64,000 nucleotides of DNA from Bacillota bacterium (lineage in GTDB: Bacteria; Bacillota; Clostridia; Oscillospirales; Oscillospiraceae). A program made the translations under genes and the position numbers. The notes under the pieces are model-generated. The model made no database searches. It was not told the origin of the DNA and worked only from the letters and a program-made list of their open reading frames with translations. The stretch spans positions 1-64,000 of the forward strand of contig JAUMWD010000009.1 in the NCBI GenBank assembly GCA_030529825.1, read 5' to 3'. Each line of letters opens with the position of its first letter. The first letter of the stretch is position 1. Shown piece by piece: positions 56,648-64,000 of this stretch.

Positions 56648-59068
56648 TTACTTTATGATAAGATTTACAAGCTTATTCTTTACGACAATGGTCTTGAAAA
56701 GCTGCTTGCCTTCCATGAGGCGCTGTACCTTTTCGTCGGCGCAGGCTGCGTCAATAACGACCTGATCCTCGGAATCGGAGGGAACCTTGATGGTGGTCTT
56801 GAGCTTGCCGTTTACCTGAACTGCCATTTCGCGCTCGGAGTCAACGGTCTTTGCCTCGTCATATTCGGGCCAGCTCATCTGCATTGCCATCTTGCCCTCT
56901 GCTGCGGCGAAGCCCATGAGCTCCCACATTTCCTCGGCAATATGAGGCGCGAAGGGGCTGAGCATGAGGATGAGGCTCTTCATTTCGCCCTTGGTGCAGC
57001 CGTTGGCATAGAACTCGTTGACCATGGTCATGAGTGCTGCGATTGCGGTGTTCATCTTCAGCTCGTCAATATCGGAGCCCACCTTCTTGATGGTCTTATG
57101 AACGACGGACTCATTCTTCTTGGAGTAGCCCATATCATCGCTTGCCTGCTCCATGAGATTCCAGCAGCGGTCCAGGAAGCGCTTGGAGCCCTTGACTGCC
57201 TCGTTAGACCAGGAAACAGCCTTCTCAAAGTCGCCGATGAACATGATATGCAGACGCAGAGTGTCGGCGCCGTACTGGTCAACGATGTCATTGGGGTTAA
57301 TGACATTGCCGCGGGACTTGCTCATCTTTTCGCCGCCCTCGCCCAGAATCATGCCGTGGGAGGTACGCTTTGCGTAAGGCTCCTTGGTGTGGACAACGCC
57401 GATGTCATAGAGGAACTTATGCCAGAAGCGGCTGTACAACAGGTGCAGGGTGGTATGCTCCATACCGCCGTTGTACCAATCAACGGGTCCCCAATACTCC
57501 TCGGCTTCCTTGGAAACCAGTTCCTTATCGTTGTGGGGGTCCATGTAACGCAGGAAGTACCAGCTGGAGCCGGCCCAGTTGGGCATGGTGTCGGTTTCGC
57601 GTTCAGCCTTGCCGCCGCACTTGGGGCAGGTGGTTTCAACCCAGTCGCGCATCTTTGCAATGGGGCTTTCGCCGTTATCGGTGGGCTCATAGTTTTCCAC
57701 ATCGGGAAGCAGCAGAGGCAGCTCCTCTTCGGGAACGGGAACCCAGCCGCACTTGGGGCAGTTGACCATGGGGATAGGCTCGCCCCAGTAACGCTGACGT
57801 GAAAATACCCAGTCACGCAGCTTGTAGTTTACCTTTTCAACACCGAAGCCCTGCTCCACCACATATTTCTTCATGGCGGGGATTGCTTCCTTAACAGTCA
57901 TGCCGTTGAGGAAACCGGAGTTGACCATGATTGCGCTGTCGTCCTTGGCAACGAAGGCTTCTTTAGTGACATCGCCGCCTGCAACAACCTCAACGATGGG
58001 CAGACCGAACTTTGTTGCGAAGTCCCAGTCGCGCTGGTCATGGCCGGGAACGCCCATGACGATACCTGTGCCGTAGCCCATAAGTACATAGTCGGAAACG
58101 AACATGGGAAGGTTCTTTCCGGTTACGGGGTTTACAACCTCGATGCCCTCGAGCTTAACGCCGGACTTATCCTTGTTCAGCTCACCGCGCTCAAAGTCAG
58201 ACTTTTTGGAGGCTTCCTTCTGATAGGCAACAACCTCGTCCCAGTTTTTAATCTTGTCCTTCCACTCCTCGAGACGGGGATGCTCGGGAGAAATGACCAT
58301 GTAGGTGGTACCGTACAGAGTGTCCGCACGGGTGGTGTAAACGGTGACCTCGTCACCGATGTTGGTCTTAAAGGTAATTTCCGCGCCGGTGCTGCGTCCG
58401 ATCCAGTTCTTCTGCTGGATCTTTACGCGGTCAATGAAATCAAGCTCATCCAGATCATCGATGAGACGCTGGGCGTACTTGGTGATGGCCAGCATCCACT
58501 GGCTCTTTTCCTTGCGGACAACCTCGCTGCCGCAGCGCTCGCACACGCCGTCAACAACCTCTTCGTTTGCAAGAACACACTTGCAGGAGGTACACCAGTT
58601 AACGGGCATGGTGGTCTTGTAGGCAAGACCTTTTTTGAACATCTGCAGGAAAATCCACTGAGTCCACTTGTAGTACTTGGGATCGGTGGTATCAACTACT
58701 CTGTCCCAATCGAAGCCATAGCCCAGCATTTTCAGCTGGCTGGTGAAGGTTGCAATATTCTTCTCAGTAACCTTTGTGGGGTGGATATGTGTCTTGATTG
58801 CGTAGTTTTCAGTGGGCAGGCCGAAGGCATCAAAGCCGATGGGATACAGGACATTGTAGCCGTCCATTCTCTTCTTGCGGCAAACGATATCGATTGCGGT
58901 GAAGGGTCTGGGGTGACCTACATGAAGTCCCTGACCGGAGGGATAAGGGAACTCAATAAGTCCGTAGAATTTCTTACGTGTGGTGTCGCCTGTTACTGCG
59001 GCATAGGGCTTTGTCTCTTCCCAGATTGCCTGCCATTTTTTCTCTATTGCGGTAAAATCGTATTTCAT
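56648..59068 (-). CDS. leuS: Leucine--tRNA ligase
   Basis: 806 aa class I synthetase. HIGH-type motif as YPSGQGLHVGHPR, connective zinc-binding part CTSCKCVLANEEVVDGVCERCGSEV, editing domain VYTTRADTLYGTTYM with the T-rich peptide and YGTGIVMGVPGHDQRD, second Zn pair CPKCG, KMSKS loop, and a C-terminal anticodon domain. Start ATG at 59068 with GGAGAGAG upstream; a longer frame would add 50 unlike residues. No T-box leader is visible. Part of the yhbY-nadD-lytR-rsfS-leuS run. Confidence 0.97.
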   Translation of the reverse strand: MKYDFTAIEKKWQAIWEETKPYAAVTGDTTRKKFYGLIEFPYPSGQGLHVGHPRPFTAIDIVCRKKRMDGYNVLYPIGFDAFGLPTENYAIKTHIHPTKVTEKNIATFTSQLKMLGYGFDWDRVVDTTDPKYYKWTQWIFLQMFKKGLAYKTTMPVNWCTSCKCVLANEEVVDGVCERCGSEVVRKEKSQWMLAITKYAQRLIDDLDELDFIDRVKIQQKNWIGRSTGAEITFKTNIGDEVTVYTTRADTLYGTTYMVISPEHPRLEEWKDKIKNWDEVVAYQKEASKKSDFERGELNKDKSGVKLEGIEVVNPVTGKNLPMFVSDYVLMGYGTGIVMGVPGHDQRDWDFATKFGLPIVEVVAGGDVTKEAFVAKDDSAIMVNSGFLNGMTVKEAIPAMKKYVVEQGFGVEKVNYKLRDWVFSRQRYWGEPIPMVNCPKCGWVPVPEEELPLLLPDVENYEPTDNGESPIAKMRDWVETTCPKCGGKAERETDTMPNWAGSSWYFLRYMDPHNDKELVSKEAEEYWGPVDWYNGGMEHTTLHLLYSRFWHKFLYDIGVVHTKEPYAKRTSHGMILGEGGEKMSKSRGNVINPNDIVDQYGADTLRLHIMFIGDFEKAVSWSNEAVKGSKRFLDRCWNLMEQASDDMGYSKKNESVVHKTIKKVGSDIDELKMNTAIAALMTMVNEFYANGCTKGEMKSLILMLSPFAPHIAEEMWELMGFAAAEGKMAMQMSWPEYDEAKTVDSEREMAVQVNGKLKTTIKVPSDSEDQVVIDAACADEKVQRLMEGKQLFKTIVVKNKLVNLIIK

Positions 59069-59120
59069 TATTCTCTCTCCATTATCATTTATTGCACGCC
59101 TACGTGCGTTCATATGCCCC

Positions 59121-59483
59121 TTAGCAGGGGCTGATAAGGGATGAGAGGTCAATCTCCTCCGCGTCAGACCACAGTCTTTCCAGCTTGTAGAAATCTCTTG
59201 CATCTTCGGTAAAGACATGTGCGACTACGCAGCCGAAATCAAGCAGCACCCAGTTGCCGGAACGGTAACCCTCGCGGCGGAGAGGAGGCTCACCCGCCTC
59301 GCTCAAGGCCTTGTCGATTTCGTCTGTCAGAGTTTTTATATGGGTAGAGGATGTACCGGTGCATATTACGAAATAGTCACACAAAGATGTGAGTCTGTCG
59401 GTCTTGAGCACCTTAATATCCTTGCCTTTTTTGTCGTTAAGAGCTTTTGCCGCAATCTTTACGACTTCATCGGGTGTCATCAT
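59121..59483 (-). CDS. rsfS: Ribosomal silencing factor RsfS
   Basis: 120 aa. DUF143 family: KVLKTDRLTSLCDYFVICTGTSSTHIKTLTDEI, EGYRSGNWVLLDFGCVVAHVFTEDARDFYKLERLW. Binds bL14 and keeps subunits apart when cells starve. ATG at 59483 with a second ATG next to it. Order nadD/yqeK-lytR-rsfS-leuS is a classic firmicute arrangement. Confidence 0.95.
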   Translation of the reverse strand: MMTPDEVVKIAAKALNDKKGKDIKVLKTDRLTSLCDYFVICTGTSSTHIKTLTDEIDKALSEAGEPPLRREGYRSGNWVLLDFGCVVAHVFTEDARDFYKLERLWSDAEEIDLSSLISPC

Positions 59484-59490
59484 TGATTAA

Positions 59491-60735
59491 TCATCCTTTA
59501 GAGCTTTGAAATTTGTATACGCCCGCGCCTGCGGGGAAGGAGCTTCCGTCAGCGAACATGAAGGAGGTCACGCCGCCGGGCAGCTCGCCGGTGGTGGTGT
59601 AGAAGTTGCCGTTTGAGACGGTTGCCATATTGACATTTTCTACTGTTACTTTATCCACATAGGGGCTGATATACTCATTTACCATGTCAAGCCATGCGTC
59701 AATATCGGGATACACATAGCTCATGCCGTAGATGCAGCCGTAGGGATCACCGGGCATTGTAAAGAACTGAACATCTTCCTTGTCAATGGTAAGGAAGGCC
59801 TTAATGTAAAAGCGGATATTGTCCGCGGTGAGGTCTGTTTCGGTGTTGTTCTCAACAATGTCAATGATTTCACCGATATTGGGGACATTGCCGAGAGACA
59901 GCGTCTGCTTTGCGATGGCCATGAGCAGGTCATGCTGTACGCCGATACGCTCTATGTCGCCGCCTGCATAGGTATTTCTGAAGCGGAACACCTTAACCGC
60001 ATTATCGCCGTTAAGAGTCTGAAGGCCTGCGTCAAGGTCAATGTGGAGGTCCTGGCCCGGATCATCATAGTGCATATCAACGGGAACATCAAACTCAACG
60101 CCGCCGATGCAGTCAACCAGCTCTGCAGCGGCCTGAATGTCAACAACAATATAGTTGTCAACATTGAAGCCCAGCATATTGGATACTGCGTCACAGAGAG
60201 AGCCTATGGCATCTCCGCCGGTGTTGACATTTGCGGGATAGATATAGTTAATCTTCTTTACATTGTAGTTGCTGTTAATGAGTGTATCGCGGGGAATGCT
60301 GATTACATTCAGAGTCTTGTTGACAACATCAATGCGGCCAACCATGATGGTATCGGTGTTATTGCCCACCTTGTCGCGACCGACTACCAGGAAGGTATAC
60401 ATGCCGTTATTTCTGCCGTTTGTGACGCCTTTTTCAACGTTTATATCCACATTCTTAAGGCCCTCATCATCGCTGATATCGGGTGCTTCGGTAAATATCT
60501 CAAGCAGGATAAATGCCGCCGCAATCAGTATTGCGAGGATGAGAATTACTATAAGAGCCTTTTTGCGTCTCTTTTTCATTATGTTTTCTTTCTTTTTCTT
60601 GGCCACGATTTCGTCGGCTTTGGAGTGCTTACGGGAGATTTCTTCCTCGTAAAGCTCATCCTCGGTATAGCTGTCGTATCTGTCGAAGTCGTCAGCCCTG
60701 CGCTTACCGCTGTTCTTGTTATCATATCCCTGCAT
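59491..60735 (-). CDS. LytR-CpsA-Psr (LCP) family wall-polymer ligase
   Basis: 414 aa. A charged cytoplasmic tail (1-56) and one helix (about 59-80), then the LCP domain: LVVGRDKVGNNTDTIMVGRID, VISIPRDTLI with the key Arg, GGVEFDVPVDM, LNGDNAVKVFRFRNTYAGGDIERIGVQHDLLMAI. LCP enzymes move teichoic acid or capsule from undecaprenyl diphosphate to peptidoglycan, so this protein could attach the polymer begun by the TagA-like enzyme. A Gly-rich end follows the domain. Confidence 0.94.
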   Translation of the reverse strand: MQGYDNKNSGKRRADDFDRYDSYTEDELYEEEISRKHSKADEIVAKKKKENIMKKRRKKALIVILILAILIAAAFILLEIFTEAPDISDDEGLKNVDINVEKGVTNGRNNGMYTFLVVGRDKVGNNTDTIMVGRIDVVNKTLNVISIPRDTLINSNYNVKKINYIYPANVNTGGDAIGSLCDAVSNMLGFNVDNYIVVDIQAAAELVDCIGGVEFDVPVDMHYDDPGQDLHIDLDAGLQTLNGDNAVKVFRFRNTYAGGDIERIGVQHDLLMAIAKQTLSLGNVPNIGEIIDIVENNTETDLTADNIRFYIKAFLTIDKEDVQFFTMPGDPYGCIYGMSYVYPDIDAWLDMVNEYISPYVDKVTVENVNMATVSNGNFYTTTGELPGGVTSFMFADGSSFPAGAGVYKFQSSKG

Positions 60736-60756
60736 AATCTGTCTTCCTTCCTATGT

Positions 60757-61926
60757 CTACAGGTTATTTTTTCCCTTATACCACTCGTAGGCTTCAACCG
60801 TTACTATGTACGGTTCGGAGCCATAGCTTCGTATATCCTCAAGGCTCATTTCAAGGCCAAGCTCCATAGCCGCATCGAGGTTCTCGTAGGCAAGCCTGCG
60901 AAGCTCTTCCACACCGGGGAAATCGCGGTTTGGCTCAATATAGTCCGCCATGTAGATTATTTTTTCCATGAGACTCATGTCCGGCTTGCCCGTTGTATGC
61001 CAACGAATCGCCTCATAAACCTCATCGCTTATATTAAACAGGTCCCGTGCTACCGCAGCACCTGTTTTTGAGTGAAGAAGCTTTACATTTTCAGCTTCAA
61101 ACGTATCGTTTATGATACCATATTTTTCACACAATATCAATTGGTCTGATAACAAAAGTTTTTTTGTTATGTCATGGAGTATTCCGGCCTCTGCCGCAGT
61201 TTCCTCATCGGCGCCCCAGCGCTTTGCAAGCTTCACAGCCTCACACTCGCAGCCTGCCACATGGGGAATGCGTTTGGGCTTGAGCATGGCATAGGCCTTT
61301 TCACGAAGCCAGCCGAATTCGGCTTTTGCGCCGAAATCCCCCTGCTGAATTATTCTCCCATAAACCCTTTCCGGCAAAAGTGCCGATCCCCGGCGAAGAG
61401 GAAGCATTTCCCTAATCTCCGTGGAGGACATGGAAAGGGGCTCATGGTCTATAAATGCGATTTTCGCGCCGTACTCTTTTTTCAGATACTCTGCGTGCTT
61501 TTTAATTGCTTCGTTTTCGCCTTCATTGCGGCAGAACACCGCCAGCGTCATATTATTAAGCAGGTATCGGAATTCATGCCACTCCTCAAAGCTTAAAAGC
61601 ATATCCGTGCCCATGGCAAAGAAAAACTCCGTTCCGGGGTAAATCTCCATGAGCTGCTTCAGAGTGTCCGAGGAATAGCTCTTCCCCTGACGGTGAAGCT
61701 CAATGTCGCAGACCTCTGCGTTGGGAATATTCTCAAATGCAAGCTTTGATAAAAGCAGTCGTTCCTCCGCAGAGGCGCTGTTTGCCGCCATTTCCTTGTG
61801 GGGCGGTATGCTGGCAGGAATTATCAGCAGCTTATCGGGTTTAAGTGCTTCTGACACTGCTTTGGCAGCCTCAACATGTCCGCAGTGCGGAGGATTGAAG
61901 GAGCCGCCGTAAATTGCAATTTTCAT
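60757..61926 (-). CDS. nadD: Fused NadD (nicotinate-nucleotide adenylyltransferase) and YqeK (HD hydrolase)
   Basis: 389 aa bifunctional protein. Residues 1-200 are NadD: IYGGSFNPPHCGHV (HxGH), FAMGTDMLLSFEEW, SMSSTEIREML (ISSTxIR type). Residues 205-389 are YqeK-type HD: CECEAVKLAKRWGADEETAAEAGILHDITKK (HD pair), HSKTGAAVARDLFNI, RWHTTGKPDMSLMEKIIYMADYIEPNR. NadD makes NaAD; YqeK splits Ap4A to ADP. In Bacillus these are neighbouring genes; here they are one chain. 4-bp overlap with yhbY. Confidence 0.94.
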   Translation of the reverse strand: MKIAIYGGSFNPPHCGHVEAAKAVSEALKPDKLLIIPASIPPHKEMAANSASAEERLLLSKLAFENIPNAEVCDIELHRQGKSYSSDTLKQLMEIYPGTEFFFAMGTDMLLSFEEWHEFRYLLNNMTLAVFCRNEGENEAIKKHAEYLKKEYGAKIAFIDHEPLSMSSTEIREMLPLRRGSALLPERVYGRIIQQGDFGAKAEFGWLREKAYAMLKPKRIPHVAGCECEAVKLAKRWGADEETAAEAGILHDITKKLLLSDQLILCEKYGIINDTFEAENVKLLHSKTGAAVARDLFNISDEVYEAIRWHTTGKPDMSLMEKIIYMADYIEPNRDFPGVEELRRLAYENLDAAMELGLEMSLEDIRSYGSEPYIVTVEAYEWYKGKNNL

Positions 61927-62231
61927 TTCTTTTTATCTTTTACAAGAGCGATTTTAGGCTCTTTTGCATTCTTTTTATACAGAACAAACTTACTGCCTAT
62001 GGTCTGAACAACCTCGGCGCTGCAGGCCTCTGCCAGAGCCTCGGCTGCCTCACGTGCAGTCAGCAGGCTGTTTTCCAGAACACGGCCCTTAATAAGCTCG
62101 CGCGCCTTCAATGCGTCCTGTACCTGAATGACGGTGTTGTCGGTAATTCCGCCCTTGCCAATCTGGATGATGGTATCCTCCTTCATGGCAATTCCCTTGA
62201 GCTGGGCTCTCTGCTTACTTGTCAATGCCAT
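61923..62231 (-). CDS. yhbY: YhbY/CRS1-YhbY domain RNA-binding protein
   Basis: 102 aa. KQRAQLKGIAMKEDTIIQIGKGGITDNTVIQVQDALKARELIKGRVLENS holds the GxxG RNA-binding loop (GKGG). Members associate with the pre-50S ribosome. GAGG before the ATG; overlaps the rdgB end by 17 bp. Confidence 0.95.
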   Translation of the reverse strand: MALTSKQRAQLKGIAMKEDTIIQIGKGGITDNTVIQVQDALKARELIKGRVLENSLLTAREAAEALAEACSAEVVQTIGSKFVLYKKNAKEPKIALVKDKKK

Positions 62232-62817
62232 TGTATTTCCTCAATTCCTTCTTAAATTCTCTTAATGCATTTGCCCTGTGGGAAATCTGATTTTTCACCT
62301 CGGGGCCCAGTACGGCCATGCTTGTTTCATAGCCCTCGGGCTTAAACACCGGGTCATAGCCGAAGCCGCCCTCGCCGTGGGGATATGGCAGAATTTCGCC
62401 GCGGCACTCCCCAACTGTGCGGATTACCTCTCCGCCGGGAAGAATGCAGCATATACTTGTGACGAATTTCGCGGCTCTTTGTTCCACACCTTCCAGCTTG
62501 GAAAGCAAATATTCGTATTTTTCCTTGTCGCTTGCCTCGTGTCCGCCGGGTGCATAGCGTGCAGAGTATACTCCGGGCTCACCGTTTAATGCCTCAACCA
62601 TGAGGCCCGAGTCATCGGCAACAACGGCTTCGCCCGTGGCTTCATAAACCGCAATTGCCTTGAGCCATGCGTTTTCGGCAAAGGTGGTGCCGGTTTCGTC
62701 AACCTCAAAATCACAACCTGCTTCGCGTTGGGATAAAAGCTCCACATCCATGTCTGCAAGTATGGCTTTCAGTTCTTTCAGCTTTTTTGCGTTGTTACTT
62801 GCAAGAATCAGTTTCAT
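62215..62817 (-). CDS. rdgB: XTP/dITP diphosphatase (RdgB/HAM1)
   Basis: 200 aa. Motifs: ILASNNAKKLKEL (SNNxxK), ETGTTFAENAWLKA, ADDSGLMVEALNGEPGVYSARYAP, GEGGFGYDPVF, SHRANAL. Cleans the nucleotide pool of deaminated purines. ATGA overlap with ftsY. Confidence 0.96.
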   Translation of the reverse strand: MKLILASNNAKKLKELKAILADMDVELLSQREAGCDFEVDETGTTFAENAWLKAIAVYEATGEAVVADDSGLMVEALNGEPGVYSARYAPGGHEASDKEKYEYLLSKLEGVEQRAAKFVTSICCILPGGEVIRTVGECRGEILPYPHGEGGFGYDPVFKPEGYETSMAVLGPEVKNQISHRANALREFKKELRKYNGIDK

Positions 62818-63725
62818 TCCTTAAACAATGCCTCCACAAAATCATTGCCGTCAAAGGGAATGAGGTCATCAATTCCCTCGCCTACGCCCACAAACTTAAC
62901 CGGAAGCTTCAAATCCTGGGCAATGGCGAAGACTATACCGCCCTTTGCAGTACCGTCAAGCTTGGTGAGTACAATACCCGTAAGGCCCGCGGTTTCAAGG
63001 AACTGCTTGGCCTGAATAAGACCGTTTTGACCTGTAGTGGCATCAAGCACCATGAGTGTCTCCACATCCGCCTCGGGAAGCTCTCTGGTGATTACACGGC
63101 GAATCTTATTAAGCTCGTTCATGAGGTTTGCCTTGTTGTGCAGGCGGCCTGCGGTGTCAATGATAACGGTGTCAACACCTCTTGCCTTCGCAGCACAGAT
63201 GCCGTCATAGACAACAGCGGCAGGGTCACTGCCCTCTTCATGGCGCACAAACTCGGCTCCGCTGCGTTCAGCCCAAATGCCAAGCTGTTCTGCGGCGGCA
63301 GCGCGGAAGGTATCGCCTGCGCAAAGAAGCACCTTCTTCCCCTCTGCCATAAGGCGTGCGGAAAGCTTGCCGATGGTGGTGGTCTTGCCTACGCCGTTTA
63401 CACCCACCATGAGGATAACAGAGGGCTTGGTTTCCAGCTTGAGGCCGCTGTCAAGGTCGCCCATGAACTCCTTCATAAGCTCCACAAGGGCCGCCTTTGC
63501 GGCTCTGCCGTCACGGTTAATGCGCTTGCCGAGCAGCAGATACTTGTAATTGTAGATAATCTTTGCAACATTTTCAGCGCCCACATCCGCCATGATAAGC
63601 TGTTCCTCCAGCTCATCATAGAAGTCGTCGCTGTCGATATTAAAATCCCGGAAAAGCTCTTCGAGATCTTCCATATTCTTTCTGGTCTTGGAAAGACCGG
63701 AGAACATTTTATCAAAAAGTCCCAT
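62814..63725 (-). CDS. ftsY: Signal recognition particle receptor FtsY
   Basis: 303 aa. Start ATG at 63725 with GAGGAG. NG domains: ADVGAENVAKIIYNYK (N), GVNGVGKTTTIGKLSARL (G1), DTFRAAAAEQL, DTAGRLHNKANLMNEL, TKLDGTAKGG, GVGEGIDDLIPFD. The acidic A domain is nearly missing, as in many Firmicutes. Follows smc, a standard order (smc-ftsY). Confidence 0.97.
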   Translation of the reverse strand: MGLFDKMFSGLSKTRKNMEDLEELFRDFNIDSDDFYDELEEQLIMADVGAENVAKIIYNYKYLLLGKRINRDGRAAKAALVELMKEFMGDLDSGLKLETKPSVILMVGVNGVGKTTTIGKLSARLMAEGKKVLLCAGDTFRAAAAEQLGIWAERSGAEFVRHEEGSDPAAVVYDGICAAKARGVDTVIIDTAGRLHNKANLMNELNKIRRVITRELPEADVETLMVLDATTGQNGLIQAKQFLETAGLTGIVLTKLDGTAKGGIVFAIAQDLKLPVKFVGVGEGIDDLIPFDGNDFVEALFKE

Positions 63726-63736
63726 TTGAAATCTCC

Positions 63737-64000
63737 TCAATTTGTTTCAATGGATTTCTGTGCTTCCTCAAGGTCAAGCTCAATGACCTTGGAAACGCCC
63801 TTTTCCTGCATGGTTACACCGTAGAGGTGGTCAGCCTCCTCCATGGTGCCGCGACGGTGTGTGATGACGATGAACTGGGTTTTTTCGCAAATTCTGCGCA
63901 TATATTCGGCAAATCGGATAACATTTGCCTCGTCAAGGGCTGCCTCAATCTCGTCCATAACGCAGAAGGGTGTTGGGCGCACCTTGAGGATTGCAAAATA
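63737..64000 (-). CDS. smc: Chromosome segregation protein SMC, C-terminal end (partial)
   Basis: The last 87 codons only; the gene continues past the right edge. ILKVRPTPFCVMDEIEAALDEANVIRFAEYM holds Walker B (the catalytic Glu in DEIEAALD) and the D-loop, followed by QFIVITHRRGTMEEADHLYGVTMQEKGVSKV, the SMC-specific end. Adjacent ftsY confirms the identity. Confidence 0.95.
   Translation of the reverse strand, partial: YFAILKVRPTPFCVMDEIEAALDEANVIRFAEYMRRICEKTQFIVITHRRGTMEEADHLYGVTMQEKGVSKVIELDLEEAQKSIETN

Noticed and set aside
58040..59134. Long open frame antisense to leuS (also 44888-46042 opposite alaS)
   Set aside because: Caused by codon bias of the synthetase genes on the other strand; no ribosome site or domain.

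Overview
The window looks like the chromosome of a spore-lineage Bacillota (class Clostridia, probably the Oscillospirales/Ruminococcaceae side); genus cannot be fixed from sequence alone. Support comes from strong Shine-Dalgarno sites, consensus sigma-A promoters, many U-tailed hairpin terminators, Gram-positive surface genes (class B sortase, LytR-CpsA-Psr protein, three-SLH-domain hydrolases, a TagA-type glycosyltransferase), clostridial families (DUF4364, DUF421 plus DUF4363, a PdaB-like deacetylase, RNase M5) and a butyryl-CoA:acetate-type CoA-transferase. I see no insertion sequence, prophage, CRISPR array or rRNA operon.

Layout. 1-5.2 kb: a membrane-anchored toroid-like protein coupled to sortase B, a NagZ-like lipoprotein, and a NifX-like/Mrp iron-sulfur carrier pair behind a palindrome-flanked promoter. 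5.4-12.7 kb: an FHA-SEDS fusion with a compact class B PBP, ABC-F ATPase, YdcF protein, PdaB-like deacetylase and an unknown six-helix membrane protein. 12.8-21.3 kb: acetyltransferase, SLH-anchored SGNH hydrolase, acyl-CoA-ligase-like protein divergent from a TetR regulator, phosphofructokinase and iron alcohol dehydrogenase. 21.3-31 kb: Ser/Thr kinase with an Ig-like exodomain, ABC efflux pair, SLH-anchored lipase, MATE pump, tRNA-Gly(CCC). 31-38.6 kb: UppP, AsnA, DUF4364, an unknown 262-aa protein, an amino-sugar operon (NagB-like, GlmM, left-handed beta-helix protein) and the DUF421/DUF4363 pair. 38.6-64 kb: mostly minus-strand housekeeping genes (nrdR, rlmA-like, rnmV, holA, comEC, HIT, alaS, U32 protease, mltG, folate/thymidylate genes, tagA-like, sirtuin, HAD, 8-oxoguanine glycosylase, rpsU, leuS, rsfS, lytR-like, nadD-yqeK, yhbY, rdgB, ftsY, smc end), broken by a plus-strand cysteine-rich microprotein and a CoA-transferase/deacylase pair.

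Cell-envelope work dominates: polymerase and crosslinker (SEDS/PBP), lipid carrier recycling (UppP), precursor supply (GlmM), lytic and editing enzymes (MltG, NagZ-like, PdaB-like), polymer attachment (LCP, TagA) and S-layer-anchored hydrolases. The FHA domain on the SEDS protein together with a Hanks kinase in the same window suggests, but does not prove, phospho-threonine control of wall synthesis. The best leads for something new are that fusion, the catalytically altered NagB-like protein in the GlcN operon, the sortase/toroid pair, the strongly signalled unknown membrane protein, the 44-aa Cys-Gly-Asn protein, and two clear operator-like palindrome sets.
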